From positions 1 to 27,075 of the forward strand of contig JAJZIE010000008.1 in assembly GCA_021810725.1 (NCBI GenBank): a DNA stretch of 27,075 nucleotides. The letters are read 5' to 3'. The first letter of the stretch is position 1. Each line of letters begins with the position of its first letter. The position numbers and the translations under genes are program-made. The stretch is from Bacillota bacterium (GTDB lineage: Bacteria > Bacillota > Sulfobacillia > JAJZYS01 > JAJYTV01). Positions 1 to 7,201 of the stretch are shown in pieces. The notes under the pieces were generated by a model. It was not told the origin of the DNA and did not search any database. It saw only the letters and a program-made list of their open reading frames with translations.

Positions 1-33
1 GGGGCTCTCGGCAAGCTCGTGCTCGAGCTCTAG
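1..33 (+). CDS. 3' end of an unidentified CDS (partial)
   Basis: The first ten codons read in frame 1 give GALGKLVLEL followed by TAG at 31-33. A short tail of the form GK(I/L)VLxL is common at the C-terminus of zinc-type alcohol dehydrogenase/quinone reductase proteins, but ten residues cannot establish a family. The stop overlaps the stop of the convergent hydrolase gene. The alternative is that this is random open sequence. Confidence 0.3.
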   Translation, partial: GALGKLVLEL

Positions 34-848
34 GGACGCAGTTCCCGCCAGGCGATGCGGGCGTTCTTGCGGTGGTAGGAGCGGATCGGATCCGGCACGC
101 CGTCCCGCCATGCCCCCAACGTGGCCCGTTCGAGCTCGGCCGGGGAAGCGGCGGCAGGCGCCGCCGCCATGAGCCGCTCGAGATAGTCCGAGGATTCGCG
201 GAGGCGCCGCTCGATGGCCGCTCTGCCGACGGCGGGGCGGCCATGCTGCGAGACGAGCATGGCGGGGCGAAGGTCGTCCGCGAGCCGGCGCAGCTTCGCG
301 AGCGTCTCGCGGTACGCGAGAGCGCTCACGTAGATGAACGGAAACTCGCAGTCCGAGAGGTAGTCCCCGACGATCAGGGCACCGCTGCCCGGGTGGTAGC
401 AGGCCAGACCGTCGCGCGTGTGACCGGAGAGCTGGTAGAAGAGGCAGCCGGCGATCTCCTCGCCGTCCTGGCGGATCTCGCGGTCCGGCCGGACCGCGTC
501 CGTCAGGGGACGCTCCCGCTCGATGTAGTAGCCGCCGTCGAACGAGCGCAGGGCCGCGCGGGCCCTGCGCTCGTTGCGCCGATCCCAGCGTGCCGAAGCG
601 ACGATGGTCCAGTCCGGGAAGTACGGTACGCCGACAATGTGGTCGAAGTCGCTGTGGCTCAGCACGAGGTAGCGGTCGGCCCCGGCGCCCGCGACTTCGT
701 CCGCGAGGCTCTTCGCGGCCTCGATCTCGTGCGGGAGAAAGCCGGGGTCGATCACCAGCACCGCCCCTGCGGAACGCATGACGGCGCACTGGGTCTGCCA
801 GAGCAGCGAAGCCTGCAGCCAGAGATCGCCCGCAAACGACCGGAACAT
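30..848 (-). CDS. metallo-beta-lactamase-fold hydrolase
   Basis: A predicted cytoplasmic hydrolase of 272 residues with the metallo-beta-lactamase fold. The metal-site series is visible in order: an HSDFDH motif (a variant of HxHxDH with Asp at the second His position), then SGHTRDG (third-strand His), LIVGDYLSD (bridging Asp) and a late SQHGRP His. The substrate cannot be read from the sequence. The start at 848 is preferred over an upstream ATG at 881 because a strong GGAGG lies 9 nt before it. The gene is transcribed away from the receiver protein gene at 1017 and ends against the incoming gene at the window edge. The second-position Asp suggests a phosphodiesterase-like or otherwise divergent member rather than a classical glyoxalase II; that is inference. 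Confidence 0.8.
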   Translation of the reverse strand: MFRSFAGDLWLQASLLWQTQCAVMRSAGAVLVIDPGFLPHEIEAAKSLADEVAGAGADRYLVLSHSDFDHIVGVPYFPDWTIVASARWDRRNERRARAALRSFDGGYYIERERPLTDAVRPDREIRQDGEEIAGCLFYQLSGHTRDGLACYHPGSGALIVGDYLSDCEFPFIYVSALAYRETLAKLRRLADDLRPAMLVSQHGRPAVGRAAIERRLRESSDYLERLMAAAPAAASPAELERATLGAWRDGVPDPIRSYHRKNARIAWRELRP

Positions 849-1016
849 GCGCAGACACCTCCAGAGTCTGGTCCCGCCCAATCGTTCGACACGCCCCTGT
901 TCGACAAATCACGCCAAGGAGTTTGCCTATCCTGAGCTCAGGTGCCGCAATTCCTTGCGAGGCGACGGCATTCCCTGTGGAGTGGCGCCGTCGCGTCCGG
1001 TGCAGGGGGGGTCGTG

Positions 1017-2510
1017 ATGGGTACCACATCCCCGGGCCGCAGGCGCAGGAGCATGGCCGGTACGCACCGTTCGGCGCCGGAACAGGGTTGGCTCTGGGGC
1101 GAGCCGTCGGCGCCCGCGGCCGTGGATCTGCAAGCTGTTCGTGAGCGCAGGGGGTCCGCCCTGCTGCGCGATGCCTTCCAGCATGCCGAGGACGGCATGC
1201 TGGTCTTCGATCTGGATGGCGTGGTTGCGGAGCTGAACGCGCAGGCCGGCCGCCTGCTCGGGCTGCGCAAGGGCTCGAGCCTCGCGCTGGATGCGAGGCT
1301 GGGCGCCGAGGCCCAGGCCGCCTTGCGGGCAAGCGTCGAGGTCGCCCTGCACGGCGGGTCGGTGGCGGACGCCGCGTTCGGGCTGCGCGACGGAATGGGA
1401 CAAGCGGTGTCGGCCGCCTTGAGCTGCCGGCCTGTCCGGGACGCGGCGGGCCGTCTCGTCGGCGCCTTCTGCACGATCCGCGAGGCGGGCGCCGCACCGT
1501 CCGAAGGCGGGGAGCCCGCCTGGCTCGGGCAGGAAAGCGGCCGCCTCGTGCACGACTTCAACAACGCGCTCACCGTCCTGCTCGGCAACCTCAGCCTCGC
1601 CGTGGACGACGCGCAGGGCCAGCAGGCGGAACTGCTGCTCGCGGCGCAGGAGGGCGGGATCGCCGCACGGCGCATCACCCAGGAGCTTCCCGGCAGGTTG
1701 CGGGCGGCGGCGCGCGCGGCAGGGCCCGCAGTGCGCCACGACCGCGCCGCGACCTGGCCGATCGCCGGCTGGAACGTATCGCCCGCCGCGGGCCTCGCGC
1801 TGCGAAGCTTCGAGCCGCGCCTGCTGCGCCGGCTTCTGGTGCGCGTGGGCCATGCCGTGTTCGGCCTTGCCGGACACGCCGGCCCGGTCTGGCTGCGGGC
1901 CGAACTGCCGCCAGGGCGCGAGGCCGCCGAGATCGAGATCGCGATCGGCTGGCCGGGGGCTTCGCCCGGCGACGAGAAGCTGAGGCTCGCCGAGGGCAGG
2001 CTGCGCAGGGTTTTGGCGGCGGTGGGCGGGCGCGCGCAGGTGACCGCGCACCAGGGCGGCGGCTCCCTGACCATGCGGCTGCCGGTGGCAGGGCCGGCCA
2101 TGGCGCGGGAGGGCAGGCCGCGCATCCTTCTGATGGACGACGAGCAGCCCGTGCGGGAACTCGCGGCGCGCATCCTCTCGCGGGAAGGCTATGACGTGTC
2201 GGAGGCGGCGGAAGGCGAGGCGGCCATCGCCCTCTATCGCGAGGCCGATGCCGCGGGACGCCCGTTCTCGCTCGCCGTGCTCGACCTGACCGTGCCCGGC
2301 GGCATGGGCGGGGAGGAGGCCGGAAGACGTCTCCGGGAGATCTCGCCGGATCTCCCGGTCCTGATCTCGAGCGGCCGCATGCAGGGCATGCCTGCGCCGG
2401 AACTCGGCCGGCTGGGCTTTGCCGGCATCGTGCCCAAGCCCTATACGGCGGCCGAATTGCGCGCTGGAGTGCGCAAGGCCCTCGGGGCCCACCGCCGGAC
2501 GTCGGCCTAG
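1017..2510 (+). CDS. PAS / degenerate histidine kinase / receiver protein
   Basis: A soluble signalling protein of 497 residues with no membrane segment. A PAS-like domain covers roughly residues 45-145 (HAEDGMLVFDLDGVVAELN). A dimerisation segment follows with the phosphoacceptor-type motif LVHDFNNAL, His179. The region where an ATP-binding HATPase_c domain should be (about 230-350) lacks a recognisable N box and the DxGxG and GxGLG boxes. The C-terminal receiver (about 370-490) is intact, with the acidic pair Asp374/Asp375, phosphoacceptor Asp423 in LDLTVPGG, a Ser-Ser at the switch position and Lys474 in PKPY. The start at ATG 1017 follows an AGGGGGG Shine-Dalgarno sequence. An upstream in-frame ATG at 942 would add 25 residues but has no better ribosome binding site. 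It is probably a phosphorelay intermediate or a pseudokinase sensor; the output is unknown. Confidence 0.75.
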   Translation: MGTTSPGRRRRSMAGTHRSAPEQGWLWGEPSAPAAVDLQAVRERRGSALLRDAFQHAEDGMLVFDLDGVVAELNAQAGRLLGLRKGSSLALDARLGAEAQAALRASVEVALHGGSVADAAFGLRDGMGQAVSAALSCRPVRDAAGRLVGAFCTIREAGAAPSEGGEPAWLGQESGRLVHDFNNALTVLLGNLSLAVDDAQGQQAELLLAAQEGGIAARRITQELPGRLRAAARAAGPAVRHDRAATWPIAGWNVSPAAGLALRSFEPRLLRRLLVRVGHAVFGLAGHAGPVWLRAELPPGREAAEIEIAIGWPGASPGDEKLRLAEGRLRRVLAAVGGRAQVTAHQGGGSLTMRLPVAGPAMAREGRPRILLMDDEQPVRELAARILSREGYDVSEAAEGEAAIALYREADAAGRPFSLAVLDLTVPGGMGGEEAGRRLREISPDLPVLISSGRMQGMPAPELGRLGFAGIVPKPYTAAELRAGVRKALGAHRRTSA

Positions 2511-2524
2511 CCATTGTTCCGGAG

Positions 2525-2567
2525 GCGTCGCGCGGGGCTCGCGGAGAGCCGCCGGGCGACGCTTCGT
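2525..2567 (+). terminator. possible terminator after the receiver gene
   Basis: An imperfect hairpin pairs GCGTCGC (2525-2531) with GCGACGC (2556-2562), with an inner GGCTC/GAGCC stem, and ends in CTTCGT. It lies just after the TAG at 2510. The T tract is poor, so this is tentative. Confidence 0.35.
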
Positions 2568-2625
2568 GCTAGAGTGGAGGGAAACGGGCCACGACTTGGC
2601 CGCGCGCGATCGGGAGGGACTAGCG

Positions 2626-3624
2626 ATGGGGCCGAGCGAGTTCCAGCGGCGGCTCGATGGCCTGCTTGACGCCCCGGTCGTGCTCTGCACGGGTCCTTCG
2701 GCGTGGCTCGCGGAGCTGGCCCTCGGCCGCATGGCCGCGGGCTGCGCGGAAGGCGCCGAGCGGGTGGAGTCTGGCGACGAGCAGCTGCGCGAGGCGTGCG
2801 AACTCGCCGCGACGCCCTCGTTCTTCGGCGGGCGCCGGCTGGTCGCGGCGTGGCGAACCGGGGCGCTCAGCGGACAGGAGGGACGCGGCGCGCAGCAGCG
2901 CGAGCGTGAGATGCAGGCCCTGCTCGCCTACATGGAACGTCCAGGCGCCGAGGCGAAGCTGTTCGTCTGGGCGCCGGCGGCCGACCGTCGGCTCGGGCCC
3001 GTGCGTCGCGCGATGGAGCGCGGCTGGCTGCTCGAGGCGGACGTGGGGCGCGACACCCCAGCCTGGCTGCAGGAACTCGCGAAACTGCGGGACGTCACGC
3101 TGACACCGGCGGCGACCCAGGCCTTCCTGCAGAGCGGCCTCGACCTCGACAGCCTGGCCACGGCCCTGGCGGCGGCCGCACTCGCCACCGACGAGGGCCA
3201 GCCGGTCTCCGGCGCGACGGCCGCCTGGGCCGCGCCGCCGCAGGTGGAGATGCGGGTGTTCGCCTTGACGGACGCGATCCTGCAGCGCCGACCGGCGGGC
3301 GTCGCCGAGGCCGCAAGGCAGCTGACGGCCGCGGGGGAGGCGCCGCTCGGCCTCCTGGCGCTCGTCACCCGCCAGCTGCGCCAACTGGCATCGGCCAGGG
3401 CCGAATTGGCGGCCGGGCGCCCCGCCGGGGAGCTCCCGAAAGTGCTGGGCGCGCATCCCTTCGTCGCGCAGAAGCTCGCCGAGGCGGCCCCGCGCTGGAA
3501 CGCCCTCGCGATCGCGCAGGCGTTCAGGGAACTCCTGCGCTGCGATGTGGCGCTGAAGTCCGGCGGCAGCCAGGCGATCGCGCTCGAGCTCGGCCTCCTG
3601 CGCGTCGCGATGGCGGGACGCTGA
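2626..3624 (+). CDS. holA: DNA polymerase III subunit delta
   Basis: Clamp-loader delta subunit, 332 residues, close to the usual 330-350. In the family it opens the beta sliding clamp as part of the DnaX clamp-loader complex. The protein shows the HolA pattern: an N-terminal AAA+-like half (VVLCTGPSAWLAE, then ATPSFFGGRRLVAAW, matching the family's 'slpFFgerRlV' segment) and a C-terminal helical collar domain (FALTDAILQRR, LLALVTRQLRQLA, HPFVAQKLAEAAPRW, LLRCDVALKSG). ATG at 2626 follows GGGAGGGA with good spacing. In many Bacillota holA sits just upstream of and convergent with rpsT, exactly as here, which supports the call. It faces rpsT across a 17-bp hairpin. Confidence 0.93.
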   Translation: MGPSEFQRRLDGLLDAPVVLCTGPSAWLAELALGRMAAGCAEGAERVESGDEQLREACELAATPSFFGGRRLVAAWRTGALSGQEGRGAQQREREMQALLAYMERPGAEAKLFVWAPAADRRLGPVRRAMERGWLLEADVGRDTPAWLQELAKLRDVTLTPAATQAFLQSGLDLDSLATALAAAALATDEGQPVSGATAAWAAPPQVEMRVFALTDAILQRRPAGVAEAARQLTAAGEAPLGLLALVTRQLRQLASARAELAAGRPAGELPKVLGAHPFVAQKLAEAAPRWNALAIAQAFRELLRCDVALKSGGSQAIALELGLLRVAMAGR

Positions 3625-3661
3625 CGGGTCGCTGCCGCGCGTCGCAAATTGAAGAGCAAAA

Positions 3662-3697
3662 GCGGAGTCGCCCCCGTCAAGACGGGGGCGACTCCGC
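3662..3697 (-). terminator. shared hairpin terminator of rpsT and holA
   Basis: A perfect 17-bp inverted repeat (GCGGAGTCGCCCCCGTC at 3662-3678, its complement at 3681-3697) separated by AA lies between the convergent holA and rpsT stops. Reading on the minus strand the stem is followed by TTTTGCTCTT, so it should stop rpsT transcripts. In the plus direction no T run follows, so any effect on holA transcripts would be weaker. Confidence 0.8.
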
Positions 3698-3704
3698 GCA
3701 CGGG

Positions 3705-3965
3705 TCACGACGGGAGCGAAAGCTTCTTGGCGAGGCGCGACTTCTTGCGGGCCGCAGCGTTGCGATGCAGCACGCCGCGGGTCACCGCCCGATCCAGTTG
3801 ACGGCAGGCTTCCCGGAAATCCTGCTGGGAAGCCGCCGCATCGGTGGCCACCGCCCGCTCGAAGCGCCGGACCGCCGTGTGCACCGTGGATCGTACGGCA
3901 CGGTTCCTGAGCCGCCGCACTTCCGCCAGTGCCGCCCGCTTCTTCGCGGACTTGATGTTGGCCAA
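3705..3965 (-). CDS. rpsT: 30S ribosomal protein S20
   Basis: Small-subunit protein S20 binds the 5' domain of 16S rRNA during 30S assembly. The product is 86 residues, the normal size, and very basic. It begins with the family signature ANIKSAKKR, followed by the two-helix body (RNRAVRSTVHTAVRRF, then GVLHRNAAARKKSRLAKKL). The start is a TTG at 3965, which gives the conserved (M)ANIKS N-terminus and sits 6 nt after GGAGGTGG. An upstream ATG at 3989 would give a non-homologous extension. It is monocistronic, with its own promoter (3988-4016) and the hairpin terminator at 3662-3697. Confidence 0.96.
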   Translation of the reverse strand: MANIKSAKKRAALAEVRRLRNRAVRSTVHTAVRRFERAVATDAAASQQDFREACRQLDRAVTRGVLHRNAAARKKSRLAKKLSLPS

Positions 3966-3987
3966 GCGTCTCCACCTCCGACATCGC

Positions 3988-4016
3988 ATTCTAGCATGCC
4001 TGTGGGGACATGGGAA
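3988..4016 (-). promoter_or_regulatory. rpsT promoter (sigma-A type)
   Basis: On the minus strand TTCCCA (4016-4011) is separated by 17 nt from TAGAAT (3993-3988), which has an upstream TGC extended -10. Transcription would begin near 3981, leaving only about 16 nt of leader, nearly all of it the ribosome binding site. The 13-mer GCGATGTCGGAGG at 3987-3975 recurs before rpsU. Confidence 0.65.
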
Positions 4017-4277
4017 GGCCAGCCCAGCCGAAGAGCGTGTGCGGGGTCGCCGGACGGCGCCCGGCCGCGTTCACGCTGTCTCCCTCGAAACTTGCGGATG
4101 CCTGCGTGGACAGCTCGCAGGCACGCGCAAAAGCGCTCTCCGCCGCCCAGGGCGCTCTTGGCAGCCCAGAGGCGATGGCGACGCGTGGACAACCTCGCCG
4201 GGCCCATGTCGCGCGCTTCAAGCCGCGGCTTCTGCTCCTGGACATCGGGGCATAGAGCCGTAGGGAGGTGGACGCGT
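4017..4277. other. rpsT-spoIIP divergent intergenic region
   Basis: Together with the rpsT leader this makes a gap of 312 bases between divergent genes. I found no convincing coding frame, RNA gene or repeat in it. The only clear elements are the rpsT promoter at its left end and the GGAGGTG ribosome binding site for spoIIP at 4264-4270. I looked for sporulation sigma-factor promoter motifs upstream of spoIIP and did not find one I can defend. In related genomes the germination protease gene gpr often occupies this place. Confidence 0.5.
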
Positions 4278-5372
4278 TTGTCGCTTCGCGACGTTGGCAG
4301 CCTTGCGCGCCTGCTCCTGCGTCAGGCCATGGTGCCATTCCTGGCGCTGCTCGGCCTCCTGCTCTACGCGCACGGTTCGGCCACGGTGCCGACGCTGGGC
4401 GGCGGCGCGTGGAACAGCCGCGCGGTCAGCGGCGGCCTGCCGCTGCCGGCCCCGACGCTGCGCTACCTGCTCGGCGACGGCCTCCCTACGCTCGGCAGCA
4501 TGCATCCCGCCAGCGGCCCGCTGGGACTGAACGAGGCGGACATCGCCGCGCTCGCGGTCTATGACGCGCTCGGCATCATGCCGCACGACCCGACGAGCAT
4601 TTTCGAAAGCGCTTTCGCGGGCTTCGGCTTCGCGCCGAGTGCGGGGAGCCCCGGCGGCTCTTCGCTCGACAGCTGGCTGGGCGAACTCCCGAAGGCTCCC
4701 GCCACCAAGCCGAAGAGCCTCCCGGGCGGCGTGCGCGTCTACGGCAGCGGCACGCCGATCGTCGGCCTCTACGCGACCGAAGGCATGGCGGCCTATGTGG
4801 GCCATCCGGCCGCCGAGAACGCTCCGCCGCCAACGAGCGTCGAACGCGAGCGCGACGTGCTCGGCATCGTCCAGGCGCTAGCGCAGGACCTTGCGCGCGA
4901 CGGCGTGCCGACGATCGCGTCGCTGCAGCGCAACGACAGCGAAGGTGAACTCGGCGTCTACCTGAAATCGTACGCGGTCGCGCGCAGCATACTGAAGGCG
5001 CAGCCGCAGATCGCCATCCTGCTCGACGTCGAGCGTCCGACCTTCCCCTCGGTGGCCCCAACCGTTCTGGTGTCGGGCAAGAGAGTGGCGAGCGTCGCGC
5101 TGGTCGTCGGCACGGGGACGAACCTGCCACAGCCGCACGCGGCGCAGAACCTGGCCCTGGCGAAGAGTCTCGGCGGCTACCTGCAGCAGTCCCTGCCGAA
5201 GGTGTTCGCCGGCGTCGTGCGCTCGACCGACCGTCTCAACCAGCAGCTGTCACCGACCATGCTGACGATCGATGTCGGGGGGCCCCAGGCGACGCCCGAC
5301 GAGGCCAGGGCGGCCCTGCCGGGCGTAGCGCAGGCCATCGCGGAGTTCCTCGGCGGTGCGCCGACGCCTTGA
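4278..5372 (+). CDS. spoIIP: SpoIIP-family protein with substituted active site
   Basis: A 364-residue homologue of stage II sporulation protein P, the membrane-anchored amidase that with SpoIID and SpoIIM degrades septal peptidoglycan during engulfment. A signal anchor spans about residues 17-33. The C-terminal domain aligns through its landmarks (YLKSYAVAR, ILLDV, VSGKRVASVALVVG, NLALAKSL, LNQQLSP, IDVGG). However, the HTHxTES motif reads ATEGMAA (Ala166, Glu168, Ala171), the IHRD motif reads VERP (Glu252), and the late Glu of LLEFGG is Asp. All recognisable metal-binding or catalytic His/Glu positions are therefore replaced, while the frame is open throughout. The start is TTG 4278, 7 nt after GGAGGTG. 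Its position upstream of lepA matches the usual order. Amidase activity is doubtful; a scaffold role is inference. Confidence 0.85.
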   Translation: MSLRDVGSLARLLLRQAMVPFLALLGLLLYAHGSATVPTLGGGAWNSRAVSGGLPLPAPTLRYLLGDGLPTLGSMHPASGPLGLNEADIAALAVYDALGIMPHDPTSIFESAFAGFGFAPSAGSPGGSSLDSWLGELPKAPATKPKSLPGGVRVYGSGTPIVGLYATEGMAAYVGHPAAENAPPPTSVERERDVLGIVQALAQDLARDGVPTIASLQRNDSEGELGVYLKSYAVARSILKAQPQIAILLDVERPTFPSVAPTVLVSGKRVASVALVVGTGTNLPQPHAAQNLALAKSLGGYLQQSLPKVFAGVVRSTDRLNQQLSPTMLTIDVGGPQATPDEARAALPGVAQAIAEFLGGAPTP

Positions 5373-5397
5373 CCCTGGCCGGACTGCGTCGTAGCAT
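5369..5397 (+). promoter_or_regulatory. trxA promoter (sigma-A type)
   Basis: TTGACC (5369-5374) lies 17 nt before TAGCAT (5392-5397). The -35 box overlaps the spoIIP stop codon, so trxA appears to be transcribed separately from the sporulation gene. About 45 nt of leader would precede the trxA start. Confidence 0.65.
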
Positions 5398-5448
5398 GGT
5401 CCATACGACCGTTACCCCAGGGGGTAGCGACTGCTGGGAGGGAATGGA

Positions 5449-5775
5449 TTGAGTGCTGTCGGCAACGTGACGGAGGACAGCTTCGCCACGGAGGTGTTGG
5501 GCGCGGATCGCCCTGTTCTCGTGGACTTCTGGGCCGAGTGGTGCGGCCCTTGCCGTATGGTGTCGCCGATCGTCGAGGAGCTCGCGGGCGAGTTCGCCGA
5601 GCGCCTCAAGGTATTCAAGCTCAACGTGGACGAGAATCCCCAGATCGCCTCGACCTACGGGATCATGAGCATCCCCACGCTCGCGGTGTTCGAGCAGGGG
5701 CGCCTCAAGGACCGCATCGTCGGCTACCGGCCGAAGAACCAGCTGCGCCAGGAACTCGAGCGCAACCTGGGCTGA
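5449..5775 (+). CDS. trxA: thioredoxin
   Basis: Cytoplasmic dithiol-disulfide oxidoreductase of 108 residues, the standard length. The active site WCGPC is in the context DFWAEWCGPCRM, and the cis-proline loop SIPTLAVF and the late Gly-Tyr segment (IVGYRPKNQL) are intact, so it should be catalytically competent. The start is TTG 5449 with GGGAGGG 6 nt upstream; a nearby ATG at 5445 is out of frame and stops at once. The gene has its own promoter and a strong hairpin after the stop. It sits between spoIIP and lepA, which are often adjacent in Bacillota. Confidence 0.96.
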   Translation: MSAVGNVTEDSFATEVLGADRPVLVDFWAEWCGPCRMVSPIVEELAGEFAERLKVFKLNVDENPQIASTYGIMSIPTLAVFEQGRLKDRIVGYRPKNQLRQELERNLG

Positions 5776-5788
5776 GGCGACGGACAAA

Positions 5789-5823
5789 GCAGCGGGGGCC
5801 CCGAGGGGCCCCCGCTGCCGTTT
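5789..5823 (+). terminator. bidirectional terminator between trxA and the dipeptidase gene
   Basis: A perfect 14-bp GC-rich inverted repeat (GCAGCGGGGGCCCC at 5789-5802 and its complement at 5805-5818) is followed by CGTTT on the plus strand. It occupies the gap between two convergent stops and probably serves both genes. Confidence 0.75.
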
Positions 5824-7180
5824 ACGCCGCGAGTTGCCAGAAGCGCCAGAGGGCCAGCATGCCGAGGCTGAAGTTCTCGAGCGAGAAGTGTTCGTCCGGA
5901 GCGTGCAGGTTCTCGTCCGGCAGGCCGAAGCCCATCAGCAGGGTCGGCAGGCCGAGGATCTCCTGGAAGGCGGTGACGACCGGGATCGAGCCGCCCATGC
6001 GGATCACGTCCGGCTCGTGCCCGTACGCCTCGCGCAGGGCCTGCTCGGCCGCGCGGACCGCGGGATGACCCGGCGGGGCGAGGAACGCCGGCACGCCGCC
6101 CTGGTCCAGAATCTCGAGCTGGGCCGCATCGGGGCAGTGGGCGCGCAGATGCCGGGTGACAGCCTGCAGGACCTTCTGCGGATCCTGGTTCGGCACGAGC
6201 CGGCAGGTGATCTTGGCCGAGGCCTCGCACGGGATGACCGTCTTGCGACCTTCGCCGGTGAAGCCGGACCAGATGCCGTTGAGTTCGAGCGTCGGCCGCG
6301 TCCAGACCCTCTCGAGCGTCGTCCGGCCGGTCTCGCCGTACAGGCTGTAGGCCCCGGCCTGATCCAGGAACTCGCGATCTGTCAGCGGCAGGGAGGCGAG
6401 GCCCCGCTTCTCGGCCGGGGTGAGTTCCACGACGTCGTCGTAGAAGCCCTCGACGGCGATCCGCCCCTCGCGGTCATGGAGCGTCGCGAGAAGCTCGACC
6501 AGGGCGTGGGCGGCGTTTGGCACCGCGCCGCCGAAGTTGCCCGAGTGCAGGTCGTGCTGTCCCGTGCGAAGCCGCAGCTCGAGGCCGGCGAGTCCGCGCA
6601 GGCCGACACAGAGCGCCGGCACCTTGGGCCGCAGCATCGTCGAGTCGGAGATGACGACGTAGTCGGCGGCGAGGAGATCCTTGTGGGAGGCGACAAAGTC
6701 GGCGAGGTGCAGCGACCCGACCTCTTCCTCGCCCTCGATCAGGAACTTGAGGTTCAGGGGAAGGATGCCTTCCTGGATCATCGCCCCCGCCACCAGGACG
6801 TGCATCGTGATCTGGCCCTTGTCGTCGGTGGCACCGCGCGCGTAGATCTTGCCGTCGCGCACTTCCGGCTCGAACGGCGGCGAGTGCCAGAGGTCGAGGG
6901 GCTCCGGCGGCTGCACGTCGTAGTGGCCGTAGATCAGCACCGTCGGGTGGCCCGGGCTGTGGAGGTGTTCGCCGTAGACGACGGGATGTCCGGCCGTCTC
7001 GTGGACCGCGACCTGCTCGAGCCCCGAGCGGCGCAAGAGATCCGCGAACGCCTGGGCCGCCGCCCGCACGTCGGTACGGTGCGCGGCGACGGCCGAGACG
7101 GACGGGATGCGCAGCAGCCGGAAGAGCTCTTCGAGATGGGCGGCCCGGTGTTCTGCGAGATAGCTGCGGGGGTCGGTCAT
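5822..7180 (-). CDS. M20-family dipeptidase/metallopeptidase
   Basis: A cytoplasmic zinc-dependent exopeptidase of 452 residues. The M20 di-metal site is complete: the His of YGHYDVQP, the bridging Asp in RGATDDKG, the catalytic Glu pair in EGEEEVGS, an Asp in YVVISDST, and the late His in DENLHAPDE. A lid/dimerisation domain with LHSGNFGG lies between. Length and motifs match the dipeptidase/carnosinase-like branch more than DapE or ArgE; the exact substrate is not readable. ATG 7180 follows GGAGGTG at 7 nt or less. The gene lies 21 nt after the DUF212 gene in the same direction, so the two are probably co-transcribed. Confidence 0.9.
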   Translation of the reverse strand: MTDPRSYLAEHRAAHLEELFRLLRIPSVSAVAAHRTDVRAAAQAFADLLRRSGLEQVAVHETAGHPVVYGEHLHSPGHPTVLIYGHYDVQPPEPLDLWHSPPFEPEVRDGKIYARGATDDKGQITMHVLVAGAMIQEGILPLNLKFLIEGEEEVGSLHLADFVASHKDLLAADYVVISDSTMLRPKVPALCVGLRGLAGLELRLRTGQHDLHSGNFGGAVPNAAHALVELLATLHDREGRIAVEGFYDDVVELTPAEKRGLASLPLTDREFLDQAGAYSLYGETGRTTLERVWTRPTLELNGIWSGFTGEGRKTVIPCEASAKITCRLVPNQDPQKVLQAVTRHLRAHCPDAAQLEILDQGGVPAFLAPPGHPAVRAAEQALREAYGHEPDVIRMGGSIPVVTAFQEILGLPTLLMGFGLPDENLHAPDEHFSLENFSLGMLALWRFWQLAA

Positions 7181-7201
7181 CAGTCCACCTCCAGGTCGGG
7201 A

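Noticed and set aside
885..933. promoter for the PAS/receiver gene
   Set aside because: TTCGAC and TATCCT are present but 22 nt apart, outside the usual spacing; the repeated TTCGACA is too short to interpret.
927..2732. 601-codon open frame on the minus strand
   Set aside because: It is antisense to the PAS/receiver gene and holA start, is rich in Arg/Pro/Ala with no domain pattern, and has no ribosome binding site. Long antisense frames are expected at this GC content.
4240..4277. sigma-E or sigma-F promoter before spoIIP
   Set aside because: CATAGAGC near 4250 resembles part of a sporulation -10 box, but no matching -35 element is at the right distance.
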